Shown: positions 33,241-45,697, numbered from the stretch's first letter. The stretch: DNA of 64,000 nucleotides from Portulaca oleracea (GCA_029582165.1 CM055892.1:3567347-3631346); one strand, 5' to 3'. The notes: a model not told the origin generated them from the sequence alone. Numbers and translations are program-made.

Positions 33241-33774
33241 AATTTTCTAAAGTGGGTAAAACTTTAAAAAAGTATGTTTGCTTTAAATCATTTGGAAGGA
33301 AAATGAATTTTACTTTATATTATTAAGTTATTGTTTTTAGGCGTAATGCATTGCATATACCGGGACACTCCCTTGACATGTAATATGTCGTAGGAGCACA
33401 TAAATCTGCGGTATTAGGTTTTTTCTTTTTAACCACAAAAATAACCTATGGGATGTCGGACTGGTCATAGTTAATTGGTGCACTTACACCGAGAGAGCAT
33501 TGGTCACCACATCCACTCATGCATTACTCTACGAGGTCTCCACTCGAGCCTCCAAGAGCAACACCCCACACATTCAAGTTGCCTTTACAACAAGAATGCA
33601 TCGGGGCGAGTATATGAGCCGCTAAGCCTTATCTAGCCAATAAACCCTTTTGTACATAGTGCCTTGGTTTAGGATACCCCTTGTTCATATGTATGCTATG
33701 TGCTATGTGTTTAAATTCATTGTAAAGAGTCGACCCATGTTTAGGGATGTTGTTCTAGTCCATATAGTAGTCAC
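33241..33774 (+). other. D leader, part before E
   Basis: Non-coding leader between the PBS and the gag. It is repeated at 45716-46230. It ends at the target site of E (GTCAC, originally GTCAT). Confidence 0.7.
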
Positions 33775-34624
33775 TGTTAGGTTTTAGGTTGTCTATTTCC
33801 TAAACAGATACAGATTAATTGGCGGAATATTATAACAGTTATAAACAATTAATCAACACAATTGGAGAGCCTTCAGTAATTATACCTGATCGCTAATTCC
33901 TGCTGAAGAAGAGGTTGACCTTCCAGATTCCAACGCTGAAACCCTCTACTGAAAAGTCCACGCAGCACTCCGGGAACCCGGTTGCTAGATCGACCCGATC
34001 GAGACGAATCTCAATCTAAGATGTATGTGAGATTGTTTTAGGAAACTAATAGTGTTTCCTGAAACTAGAACTGCAAACTAAAAGAGAGAGGAACTCAGGA
34101 AATCACCCTGGTATCTCTCTAAGAGTCGAAGGCAGTTGGTGTAGAATAATCTCTCCCAGAGACCCCTTTATATAGTGTTTAGAAAACCTAGGGAAAGGAT
34201 TCAAAACCCTAAAGGGCCGAAAAAGACAACGGCGCATTTTCTGGGCCCAACACGGTCCGTGTTGAAACAACCCGGTCCGTGTTAGACTCCCGAGAGACCA
34301 AAAATGCGCCCCATGGACACCATGGATCGTGGTGTCTCACCACGGACCGTGTTGGGTCAACACGGTTCGTGTTGGGCCCAATCGTCCGTGTTGGCTGATT
34401 TTTCACAAAAATCGGTTTCCAACTTTTCTAAACTTGATACAATATCATTTAGGTTACATACATTGTTCCAGGCAATCGACTTGTGTGACCCAAGAGGGAC
34501 AAATAATATAGTTGTAATTAAACATATTTAATTACCAATTATAGAGGTCTCTAGCAAGACATATAATTACTATATTACTTTGGTTTAATCTCCAGATATC
34601 GAACATTGTCGGGACATTCCAACA
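33775..34624 (-). repeat. E 3' LTR (left)
   Basis: On the plus strand it starts TGTTAGGTTTTAGG and ends CATTCCAACA, 850 bases, the same length as the right copy. A TATA box on the minus strand lies at 34167-34174. Confidence 0.88.
34249..34373 (-). promoter_or_regulatory. Palindrome array in U3 of E (left LTR)
   Basis: AACACGG-T-CCGTGTT at 34249-34263 and a relative at 34269-34283 are 20 bp apart. A longer one at 34316-34336 and two more at 34339 and 34359 have centres 20 bp apart. The nearest ends 75 bp from the minus-strand TATA box. The same layout is seen in the right LTR (41578-41726). Confidence 0.7.
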
Positions 34625-35924
34625 ATCTCCCACTTGTCCCACAAGTGTTCGATTCCTTGAATTCCTTGTCACTTCATCGTCTCTAGTTCGGATAAGGTAA
34701 GCTAAAGTCATCCTTATGTAAGACCCGAACGTTCCTCGATCTCCGAGTTTAGACTTTGAAAAAACAGATGATCAACTATTGATTCAACTGAGCTCGGCCA
34801 AGCATTTTCAGTCCAATCTCACCGAGTGGCCAAAGAGACAGCTGTCCCTAATAGGGAGGACAATGCCATCTTGTTCGCATAACACATTCTCACATGATCC
34901 AATCAGAACCTGCATAATCGCCTTTATAGCCTACTGTTACGAAATACGTTTGACGCGCTCCAAAGTCACAGCAGACCATGTAGTCTATGTATTGAACTCA
35001 GGATTTAGGAATTTTGAGTAGTGAGAGCTCTTATGACATTCCTAACTTAAAGAGCTCCCATCGCGGGTCGGGCCGGTAGTTGTTCTCAACGACCATGTGA
35101 TTGATTTATGATGTCATCACATCACTATGATCACGTAACTTGTTCATCTCCTCCATGCTAGATGCTAATTGTGTTGATATTATCACCGCTCCTACGTGAT
35201 AATACAATTAGGAACCGTGTCACTATCGACCAAGACTAGCGTTATCAAGTTCACTAATGGGGTTTCGTAAATCGAACCTCATCCAATTTCCCATTTTGAA
35301 TGCGCTAACCTTTTTGGACATTTACATAATTCTAAACCACAATTGATGTAAATTTTGGAATCTTATTCTCAATGATGAATCAACAAGGTCATAATTCATG
35401 AACGATTCATGCAAATTTGATTTGTTAATATTCCGGAATGTGCTTAATACATATTGCCCATGCATGACTATCATGCTATAACTACAACAGGGGTTTAGTA
35501 CATAATACTTGCAATGAACCTCGTACATATACAATCTCACTAATGACCTTTCATATAGGAAGATATTTCCGGAACACATGTTTGGATTCATAGTGAGCTT
35601 CAGTTCCTTTGCTTAAGTGATGGCTCCTATCAATAAGGCTTCATTTCTCTCGCAAGGCTAGAAACATCACCCAGTTCTGAAACGAACTTCGCAATCCTAA
35701 CAGTTTCTGCCACAACTTCTAAAGTCGTGTCATACTTGTCTTATTTGTAGAATTAACCGCATGTCATGTTAGGAACTTCTTCCAGTTCACCTCAATACCA
35801 CTCGAAACAGATCGTATAATTTTCTCTAACATTTCAGATAATCATATTTCTCTGCATGAGTGTAGCATCAATGCAACTCTTCACACTTAGCTTTTATCAA
35901 CTACTTTAGACTTAGGACACATCC
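34625..35924 (-). other. E internal 3' region (after RT)
   Basis: It begins with ATCTCCCACTTG, the reverse complement of the polypurine tract at the LTR edge. The rest should hold RNase H and the 3' untranslated region, but I cannot read a reliable frame in it. Confidence 0.5.
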
Positions 35925-36790
35925 TTAGTTTTTCTTATACATATAAAATTTATATGTTATGTTGGACTTTGAACATCTCATGGCATATATTAATCTCACG
36001 CCTGAAGCATGAGTTATATTTCTCATCCTTCTTAGAACTTCTAATTGTTTTTGAGACAATGAAATTCCGTAAGGACATGCCATAATTTTGGAAATTAATC
36101 CATTCTCGAAGTAAGTTGAACTATTCAACACCTAGTTAACTTTGATTCAAATAATCAAAATCTTTAATCTATCATTATAGATCTTGTTTCCAAGAAAATT
36201 CTTAGCCCCACCAATCCTTCACTTTGAAAATTATTTCCAAGTCAACCTCAGTAGAAGCAACATTGGAATATTCTTCTTAGTAGGCAGTATGCCAATCACA
36301 TACGATATCAGAAAACGCATTGCTCCCACTGAACTTCTTGTAAACACAATATTGTCTTTGGCACTTCCCAGTATGTCAAACCTTTTTGATATCCTAGTCA
36401 AGGAGGTCAATGATTCCAACTCCTAGAAGCTTCCTTAAGACCACAGATGGTCTCTTGAAGTTTACAAGTATTCCAACAAAAGACCACTCAGATGTGTCAA
36501 GTACACACCTTTCTTCAAAATCTAATTTTGAAGTCAGTCTTGGTGTCTATCTTAATGAACCCATGTTTTGCCTTAAAACCCTCATATGTCTGATGGCTTC
36601 ACACCTTCAGACAAATCAACCAAGTCCTAAACTTAGTTGAATACATGGAATCCATTTTAGACTTAGTTGCATGGAATCTTGATTTACTTAAAGCTTCTTT
36701 GATGTAGGTAGAGTCATTACTTTCTAAAAGTAACATCTCACGTTCATCCATAGAAGATCGATATCTTTGTGGCTGACGGAGTTGTTTACC
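35925..36790 (-). pseudogene. RT remnant of E (copia)
   Basis: On the minus strand, the start of the RT near 36600-36680 reads ATKSKMDSMYST, the usual copia block before the RT fold. The end at 35925-36131 reads SQKQLEVLRRMRNITHASGV, then a YAMRCSK block, the copia equivalent of the YA-x-(5)-YAM-x-CTRPD stretch. Between them the frame is lost: stops and shifts make the catalytic YVDD unrecognisable. The lineage within copia is not assigned. Inactive. Confidence 0.7.
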
Positions 36791-37504
36791 TGACCTTGCT
36801 TGGAGTAATGTTCATGACATCCTCTCCTCAACATTTTGAGAAACTTCAACTGCCTCAACCTTGTTCTTATCCGACAAATAGGAAAATATGAACTAGGATC
36901 AAGTAGCGGAGTTTTATGTGATGATTATAGTGTTTTGTGTCTCTCGAACTTCGGTAAGTTCAAAATCTCTCCCACTCTTTCTTTTAGAAAATAACATATT
37001 CTCTAAGAAGAAAGTATTTTGAGACACAAACACTTTTCTCTACAAATACTTGTAGAAGTGATACTCCTTTCTTTCGTAAGACGGTTCAAGAACCTCTCTT
37101 CTCCTAATGCTTCCGATAATCTTTATTCAAGAATTACAACTATGGTTAAATGCGTGTATCCCCAAAAGGTAATCGGCAATGTTGACTCAACCATCATTGA
37201 TCACACCATATCTAATAAGGTGTGATTCTGCCTTAGATACGTCATTGAGATGTCGTATTCTTAGAGGAGAGAGTCATGAAACAATTTCATATTCTCCAAA
37301 TGGTCAATGAAATCTTTGGCTCAAATTCTCACCTCCTCAATCTAATTGAAGGGTTTTTGATTTTCTTGCCAAGTTGGTTTTGTACTTCACTTTGAAACTC
37401 TTTGAACATTTTCAAAGGATTTGGACTTGTGGCGTATTAAGTAGATATACCCATATCTACTAAAAATCACATCGTAAGTGATGAAATAGTACAGTAAACC
37501 TTTT

Positions 37505-37730
37505 TCTAGCACTAGTGCTCATAGGCCCATATACATCAGTATGTATGCATCCTAATAAGTCATTAGCTTGTTCACCAATTCCAATAAAAGGTGATTTTAG
37601 TCATCTTACTCATCAGACATGCTTTGCAAACATTGAACTTTTCAAAGTTTAGGTTTTCCAAAATCCTGCACTATGCAGTTTCTGAATGCATTTCTGATTT
37701 AATATGACTTAAGCTTATAGTGCCAGAATT
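37505..37730 (-). pseudogene. Integrase N-terminus of E, copy 1
   Basis: On the minus strand a reading similar to the copia pre-integrase block (LWH-x-(n)-C-x-x-CL) ends in CLMSKMTKITF. A stretch similar to ANDLLGCIHTDVYGP follows at about 37510-37560, the start of the integrase core. The frame is broken by stops. A second, diverged copy lies just upstream in the reading direction (37940-38150). Confidence 0.6.
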
Positions 37731-37939
37731 GTGTTTCATTTGAGTCATTTGTTCAAACTCTTGGCTCAACTATTAGCATCCTTTCAATCTTATCTAGGTG
37801 TTCTTCAATGTTTTGCCAAGATTACTTCATTTTGGAAATCTTTAAACTATTTTAACATTCCAGCTTCAGATGAATCTCATAGACATGAATCACCATGTGT
37901 TTTTTTTTATTCATCTTGAAGATTTGAAGTAATTCACCC

Positions 37940-38150
37940 CTTGTACTTGTGCTCAATTGGTCTACATACATCCATATGCATGAGTGTTTGTTGGCACGTT
38001 CACCCTTTCTTGTAAAAGGTACAGTCATGCTTTGCAGACATCACATGTTTCAAAGTCTTATCATTCAAAAGTCTATCACTGTGACGCTTCTGAATGCGCT
38101 CTAATTTGCATGACTTAATAGATAGTTACAAGTTTTATGTTTGAACAAGG
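37940..38150 (-). pseudogene. Integrase N-terminus of E, second diverged copy
   Basis: The minus strand reads HDCTFYKKG followed by a stretch resembling the start of the integrase core (MDVCRPIEHKYK), parallel to 37505-37730. This looks like a local tandem duplication in an already old element. The protein is dead in both copies. Confidence 0.4.
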
Positions 38151-41092
38151 GTTATTCCTTTCAAACCTTTTGGTTTCGATGTGTTGGGTGTGTTTATCCG
38201 AGATCCTCTCTCTCTCTAATTGAGAGTAAGAAACACTTATAATGAGAACATAGAATCACCTATATATTTCTCTTATAAGTCTTGAGGAAATGGATAAACA
38301 ACCAACTCTTCATAAGGAACTACAACTAATTGTATGTTCCTATTTGTAGGCTGACTCTCATCCTTCAAAGGACATCTACTTTGCTGTAGATACTGCACAT
38401 TTGCATAAATACGAGTTTCACAACCGGTATCTTATACTCAAAGTGGGTTTAATAAGGGTAGTGTGTATCATATACGCATTTGCCTAGAATTGAAATCATA
38501 TCTCAAGTCTTCCTTATAGTTATTCACGCTCGCAGTGTCATACATGATCTGGTTGTTAACCGATTGCTGTCATTGGTTGGGTATGTACAACTGTTTGTCC
38601 TTACCTTTCCTTTGACTTCTTGTCTTTGATAGATTTCTTAAATCTTTATTTTTTCCCATTGACTAAAAGACTATCTTTGATCGCCAATCTTTTGGCTAAA
38701 GGGGGTCTGAGGTTTCTTATGTTTTAAGATAGTCAAATTATTTCAGAACATGAGCGCCAACAATTGGCTTTTATCTAGCTCAACCGAGATTATCTGGTTA
38801 TTGGTTTCATATTTATCAACTCTAACTAGTTCGAAGAACTTGGTTTTGAGTTTGGAAATATTGAAAAAACTTCCTCTAACCTTCAAACATTTTAAAGTTA
38901 AAGTTGCATGAATACTATGACATTACATGTATTCATTTGGCTTGATTGACCTCTTAATATTGATGCCTAGCTCAATGTTATATCAAAGACATATTTCTTT
39001 TAATCGCCTTCAAGACAATCTTGTGATGGCAATGCCAATTAAGGAATTGGTGTTAATTGTTTTTCTCTTTCTCAAGGAGAAAACAATATATTATTAGTGG
39101 TGAGTGAAAAGACATAAACAATTCTACGAGACAAGTTGGTTCATTTTATTCATCAAAAGAAATTAAACTAATTTTAATTTCAAATCAAAACACTTTATCA
39201 ACTCTCACTTAGTGTTTTAATTTAACCAAGACCCACAAGACCCATGGCTTCAAGTGGACTTTGGCCCAACAAAACTTGGTCCCATGTTGTCTTTGGTGGA
39301 TCATCTTATGATCGATCATTCAAAATGACTCTTGGCAAGAAATTTGTATCGAATACAATATTTCTCTTCCTCTGCTCTTGGCCCAAAACTATTTTGATAG
39401 CCAATTTGAATTGACCTAGCTCACACCCTACTTATTAATGATGGACAAATAATTCGCTTTGGCTTTCTTTATTTATCCATCTAAGTGGTGTTTCGGTAGG
39501 TTGAGCAATAATTCAATTATGAGAGTAGGTTTTATTATCCTAAGCATGCAATTCTAGGTGAACTCTTTCGAAAAGCATAAAAGACATAATAAAACATGCA
39601 ATAACAAAATTAAAGCATAAATAAAACCCCTAGTATGGCCACCTAGACTTAATTAAACTAATTTAACTAAGCCATGATAGTCTTCAAGAAAAACTTCTTG
39701 GGTCTTGCAACTTCCGTGGATGGGCTCCTACTCGAATCACCACCTCTATTGCTGTTGGGCTCCCACTCAATTTGATGTCTCCAATTACAACCAATTTACA
39801 ATTTGGACCTCAGAATTGAGTCCTTGAATTAAAAAATAAATTTAACTGAAATTTAAATTTAAAATTTAATTCAAAGACGGTACGCAGACCGTATTTCACC
39901 CAACCCGGTACGCAGACCGGTAAAGCTGACTATCTATGGCCATACTAGAAGCACATGCAAACATGTAATATTGCAATAATTATATCAAATATAACACATG
40001 CTTAAATAACAAATTATAAAGGCATATAAATAATTGCAATATAACACATAAGGAAATAAGTACTAAATAAAATTTCCTAAAAGGTTTGCATGATTAATAA
40101 AATAAATAAAATCCAAATTTTATCTCAGATTCCTAAACAGATTTAGGATTTTATACCTATACATACAAAATACTTGGCTTTCCTAAAATCAAGGAGTCTA
40201 AAAGATACTATATCTTTCAAAGATATTGTAAGTTTCCTAAACTTCACAGAATAATAGATTTTATGCCTATTATCTGATTTAGTAGTAATAGGATTTAATA
40301 ATTAATTTCTAAAATTAATTACAAACCCTAAAAGAACGACTTCACCAAAACTGCTGGCAACACGATCCATGTTGATCCAACACGGTCCGTGTTGCTTCCC
40401 AGTTTCGGTTAATTTCGTGAATGAAAAACTTAAATAAAACTATCATAACTTATCGAATTTAAAGATTTCATATCACAGCGTTATCTAATAACCCAATATG
40501 AATATTTTCCAGAATTTTAACAATTTTCAAAAGATTGTAAAATTTTAGGGAATTAAACATTTTTAATTCTCCATTTAAGAGGAAAATAAATAACAACAGT
40601 CCGATAAGTTTAAAAATCAAATTTTATAATTTTCCCATACAGTAGGTTCATCTAATATGCTACTGTAAAAATTTCAGAAATTTTCGAGTTCGTTTGATTG
40701 TTTATTTCGATTTTTCATGTTTACAGTAAATAAACTAAATCAGAAAATTAATTCTACAAAACCCTATTTTGCGAATTTAAACCTATTTCATGCATTGCCT
40801 ACTGTTTAACAACATTAAACGTGATTGCTTCTAAAACATTCAAAATTAAATCGAGTTCATGCTATATTTAACAATTAAACAAACATAAAATCGATTAATT
40901 AAAGGCAACAAATAATAACAAAGCATGAAATTTTACAATAAAATCTCAGATTTATTATCATGAACATCAAAGATTAAAACTTTCATAAAGATTCAAATTT
41001 TAGGCATAAATCTAGTCTAGCATATTTATAATATAATTCAACTATTGACAAAATTAATTATGAATACAAGTACAATACTTTAGCATGCAATT
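38151..41092 (-). other. E gag/protease region and leader, unreadable
   Basis: This should hold gag and the leader of E. It is AT-rich, especially 39900-41090, and I cannot support any gene in it. Confidence 0.4.
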
Positions 41093-41108
41093 GGTGGCTC
41101 TGATACCA
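41093..41108 (-). other. E primer-binding site (initiator tRNA-Met)
   Basis: The minus strand reads TGGTATCAGAGCCACC, one base inside the right LTR. It sets the orientation of E. Confidence 0.93.
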
Positions 41109-41109
41109 C

Positions 41110-41959
41110 TGTTAGGTTTTAGGTTGTCTATTTCCTAAACAGATACGGATTAATTGGCGGAATATTATAATAGTTATAAACAATTAATCAACACAATTGC
41201 AGAGGCTTCAGTAATTATACCTGATCGCTAATTCTTGCTGAAGAAGAGGTTGACCTTCCAGATTCCAACGAAACCTCTATCGAAAAGTCCACGCAAAGAC
41301 TCGAACCCGATTGCTAGATCGACCCGATCGAGACGAATCTCAATCTAAGATGTATGTGAGATTGTTTCAGGAAACTAATAGTGTTTCCTGAAACTAGAAC
41401 TGCAAACTAAAAGAGAGAGGAACTCAGGAAATCACCCTGGTATCTCTCTAAGAGTCGAAGGCAGTTGGTGTAGAATAATCTCTCCCAGAGACCCCTTTAT
41501 ATACTGTTTAGAAAACCTAGGGAAAGGGTTCAAAACCCTAAAGGGCCGAAAAAGACAACGGCGCATTTTCTGGGCCCAACACGGTCCGTGTTGAAACAAC
41601 ACTGTCCGTGTCGGACTCCAGAGAGTCCAATTATTCGGCCCATGGACACCACGGACCGTGGTGTCTCAACACGGACCGTGTTGGGTCAACACGGTTCGTG
41701 TTGGGCCCAATTCGGTCCGTGTTGGGCTGATTTTTCACAGAAATCAGTTTCCAACTTTTCTAAACTTGATACAATATCATTTAGGTTACATACATTGTTC
41801 CAGGGCACTAACTTGTGTGACCCAGTAGGACCAAATAATATAGTTGTAATTAAACATATTTAATTACCAATTATAGAGGTCTCTAACAAGACATATAATT
41901 ACTATATTACTTTGGTTTAATCTCCGTGTGTATCGAACATTGTCGGGACATTCCCAACA
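41110..41959 (-). repeat. E 5' LTR (right)
   Basis: 850 bases, matching the left LTR with scattered substitutions and small indels. Its palindrome array has AACACGG-T-CCGTGTT at 41578, a 21-bp perfect palindrome with 10-base arms at 41645-41665, and AACACGG-A-CCGTGTT at 41668. Centres are 20 bp apart. A minus-strand TATA box lies at 41496-41503. Confidence 0.9.
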
Positions 41960-42411
41960 GTCATTGGGCTGAGAAGAGTCATATTTACCAACTAAGAAGT
42001 TAAACCTTAAAAGGTTGATCCTCTTGGTTCATAAAGTAAACTCAACTCGCCTTTGATGATTCTTTATGGCCCTTTACAACATTTTCTCAACAAACGTCCA
42101 ATAAACCTGCTTAAAAGTCCAACAAAAGAAAATGGGTAAAATTTTAGACTGCATAATGATCACCCGGTTCGAGTAAATTAATTTATCAAATTAATTTTTG
42201 AATTCATTACGCTTATGGCCGGCCCCTGGTTAGGCCCAACCATATTGAATCTATCAATTAAGTCCATAAATAATTATAACTCACCTGTTGTTAGTTTTAG
42301 CCAGTCCTTTATAATATCCATTTTCTCCAAACATATAGATTAAAATAAAAATGAAATAGAAAGATATTAGGCGGTCAGTCTCGTTGATCATCGTTCTAGT
42401 CCGCATAATAA
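41960..42411 (+). other. D leader, part after E (copy 1)
   Basis: It resumes with GTCATTGGGCTGAG and matches 46229-46725, with a 46-base gap near 42010. It ends in ATAATAATCAAT where copy 2 of the duplication begins. Confidence 0.75.
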
Positions 42412-43238
42412 TCAATCGGATTAAGTGGGGCGAGTCGGCTGAACGACATCAAACCACCATAAAGCTAGACGACTTACATGGAGCCGGTATTAGCGGTAAC
42501 GCTATTACCCTTTAAGCTCCTCCTATATCGAATTCTCGACGGAAGAGTGTATGGAAAAGCCGTGTTGGGAGGGTAAACCCCGCATTATGGGACGTTTCGA
42601 TTCCCGCAAAACTAGCCTCAATCTTTCAGCTTTAAAAAATTGTTGGGATTATCCAACCCAAAAAGAAAAGTTTAAGCGTTAATAAAGTGTGGGTCCTCTC
42701 CTTGCACACCTACGGCCCTCAGCAAGCCAAGGGCGACCAAATGCGGGGAAGAGCAACTCTTTTTTTTCCTTGTTTGTTTCGTTTGTTTTTGAGCTTGGGC
42801 GTGAGCCTTTGGAGTCTGTCGGAATCGGTTAGAACCAACTAGCACATTTGCACATGAGGTTTTGCCTGGCATTCGGTGTAGGAAATCGAAAACTTCAAAG
42901 ACTGACTTTTGCTTAGGATAGGTGTTCGTGAGATGCTTATAACGGTTCCTTTTTGAGGATGAATAAGGTTTTCGTAATTGAGATTGCATTCTTCGTTGAA
43001 ACAAAGTCGTTTTCTTTTCTTTCTTTTCAAACTTGTTTTGCTTTTGACTTTCCCTCTCTCTTTTTTATGTGGCTTTTGTGGGTAAAGCTTCTAGAAACCC
43101 TCACAAGACCTACCTCGTCCACTCGGGCTATCGGGGGGTTTAAAGGGCTTGATGCATACGCTAAATGCATCCGCAATTCCTACGAAAGTGAGTTAGGATT
43201 TTAGTTTTCTTTTTCTCGTCTTATTTTTGTTTTTAGTT
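42412..43238 (+). repeat. Copy 2 of the C 3' end (start of tandem duplication)
   Basis: It starts CGGATTAAGTGGGGCGAGTC and matches 29757-30518 in C. It ends with a deletion: the next bases (43239, GCCAGCAGATTTCCC) match C at about 30796, so roughly 280 bases including the LTR start are missing here. Confidence 0.85.
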
Positions 43239-44150
43239 TGCCAGCAGATTTCCCAATTTCAGCCAAGGGAAGAAGACCACCAGAACGGTGACTCGACCGA
43301 GTCGGACTACTGTACACCTGGGAAAGAACTGCAGAAGAAGCCATTCTCCAAAGGGCAGAATACTGACTCGCCCGAGTTAGTAGGGTGACTCGCCCGAGTC
43401 ACCCTGTTTTTTTGCGTATAATTTGGATCAAGATGTTGTGTTTTGTATAACAAACTAGGCTCAATATATATACTCTCAGCTGTGTTTTTATTAGGAGTAG
43501 TCTTTTACCTAGTTTCTATTGATATTTACTTAGCTTTTATTGCTTTCAAGTTGTAACCTCCTTTCTCTCTCTTAAGTTGTCATTGTCTTGTTCTTCAACC
43601 TACTTTGTGTTCAACTAGCAATCAATCAATGTCAGAGTTTTATTCATTGTCTCTTGTTCATTTATGCTTTCATTTTAGTATTTCTTGTTTTGATTATTAG
43701 ATTAGCCACAAAACAATCCAACTTTTAGTAAGGAGGAGGATTAAGAGTCACAAATTCCACTCTCGAGTGGGAATTTGAGGATTCTTAGTAATCCAATTCA
43801 CGCTTTCTTATTTGTTCGGGAGAAAGTTCAAGGTGAAGGATTCAAGTGAAGTTTCGGTCATCAAAGGTATAATTTCCTTGCTTTCAATTACTTTGTGATT
43901 CTAGTTTCCTTGATGGTTTTTAGTGCTACTTGATTAGTGTTTTAATGCATTCTTACTACTTGCTTTTTATTGCTTTTTGGGTGATGATTGTTATTATACA
44001 TACCTAGGTTAGATTTAATTGCTTACCTTTACTTTGTTTATTGCTTTCTGTATTGGGAAAAACCTTGACAAACCAAAACTCCTAACATAAACCAGACACC
44101 CATCCCTGACATGGACAACCTTACTTTACCACAATTTACGCAACTGAACA
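43239..44150 (+). repeat. Copy 2 of C 3' LTR (5'-truncated)
   Basis: It matches 30796-31750. It has two of the 22-bp palindrome units where the 3' LTR has three and the 5' LTR one. The end ACTGAACA is followed by CCTAT, the duplicated target site. Confidence 0.85.
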
Positions 44151-45690
44151 CCTATAAACAAGAGCTAGAGGTCGTGAGATCAAATCCTAACAAAAGCACT
44201 CAAATACACTCTCAAAATTCAAATAATATTAGCTATCTCCATCTAGTGTGAAGAGCAGCTTCCCTACGCAGAATATCTTCACACCACACCGTCCATGCAT
44301 GCATGGACGAGGCTGGATCCCTTCCCCCTAGAGCAGTGGCCGACCAGCCAACACGACATCAACCACACGTGGTTAATTGACCACGTGCTGTCGTCCACTC
44401 CAAGTTTACCCCCTACTACCCTAGTGTTTTGTGCCTAGCCGGAGATTACTATGTGTGTGCATGCATGCCTATGTCTCTCAACTCTCTCCTAAGCCTATAA
44501 ATACTACTCTTCTCCAAGTCATTTTCACTCATCAACTCATTAACTCATCAACTCATCAACTCATCAACTCACCAATTCATTCATCATCTCTCCTTCTCTA
44601 CTCATTCTCTTACTCTCTTACTCATTCTCCTATCCTCCAATCTTTATCTCCATTACATTCTTTATCACCATTCTCTATCCTATCCACTTTGTATTCTACC
44701 TTACCACCATAATATCCATCTTTATTCCATCACAAAAAGCCTAAACACATAACCTACTTTATCCATCCAAAACCCCATAAAAAACCCTAGCCTAAACACA
44801 TTCAAAACCACAAAAAAGAAGCCTTCTTATACCTTATTTTCACCCTCTTTCTTATCACCCTTTTCCACCATTTTCTATCATTATCTAGGCACTTGGAGAG
44901 GAGGATTTTAAAGGCATCAAGGAGGATTCATCAAGCATTCAAAGGATAGGCAAAGTCTTTTCCCACAAAGTAGCAATGTAAGCCCTTAAGTGTTCATATT
45001 TCCTTGTAAATAAGTGTTTAGTTGTACTCTCTTTTATCTTATATTACATTCTCGTTGCATGTTCAATGAAGTAATTTTATAAAGTATTCCTTCAATTCCC
45101 TACCAAACTTTATCAAAAGAACATTTTAAAATTTTAGTAGAGTCTTTCCTTTTGTGAGAGGCGAACTCTTAAAGTTTACTTTTCGAGTTCGTAGCCTAAC
45201 CCCCGAATCCATTCTTAGGTTTCGCAGGCAGAGCCTTTTCTTTTTTTTCCTTTTGGTTTTGTCTTCGCTTTTCCCTTAAAAAGTCGGGTGGCGACTCCCA
45301 TTTCGAACTAAAACACATCAAGGATTGCATAAACTATAGATAACATGGTTTTACAATGTATGTATGCAATTTTAGGGTTTTCTCTCTTATATTTCTAAAT
45401 AATAGTTGTCTAAATCACTCTCTACCGCGCCTAACATTTAAATGACCAAATTGGGTTAAATTTAGAAGAGTTCGGAACAAGTGGATGTTCACTCTCAAAG
45501 GTTTAATTCAAGGACTTGTAAAATGCCTAAGTAAAGGGAAATTGATTTTACAAAATATTATTCATGAAATATGAGTTTGATTTTCCTTAAAGAATTTTCA
45601 AAGGTTAAACCCCAGCACAAGTCACCGAATCACACCCCCAATCCTAACGTGGACGTTCGGAAGCCCGAACGACGAGGAAAAATGTCCACA
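44151..45690 (+). repeat. Copy 2 of D 5' LTR second part
   Basis: It matches 31751-33215. It keeps an 80-base block (45170-45250) that copy 1 lacks, two G-boxes, RY words and the ACTCATCA tandem at about 44525-44580. Confidence 0.85.
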
Positions 45691-45697
45691 GGATTTT

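Larger units (their letters stand above)
33775..41959 (-). mobile_element. E: Ty1/copia retrotransposon, minus strand, decayed
   Basis: E has two 850-bp LTRs (33775-34624 and 41110-41959), a Met PBS inside the right LTR and a purine tract inside the left LTR, all in minus orientation. The flanks are GTCAC and GTCAT, and the uninterrupted site in copy 2 reads GTCAT (about 46229), so the 5-bp target duplication is GTCAT with one change. The internal 6.5 kb carries integrase and RT remnants, on the minus strand in the order expected for copia (integrase before RT). There is no long open frame, so it is an old dead copy. Confidence 0.88.

Noticed and set aside
33241..33774. A possible host gene in the unexplained stretch after the first tRNA-Arg PBS
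   Set aside because: The stretch is repeated in copy 2 as the D leader and lies between the PBS and the gag, so it belongs to the element.
44431..44712. An open frame with repeated TNSSTHQLIN-like residues in the D LTR copy 2
   Set aside because: It translates the ACTCATCA short tandem repeat downstream of the LTR TATA box. The homologous region in copy 1 is not open.
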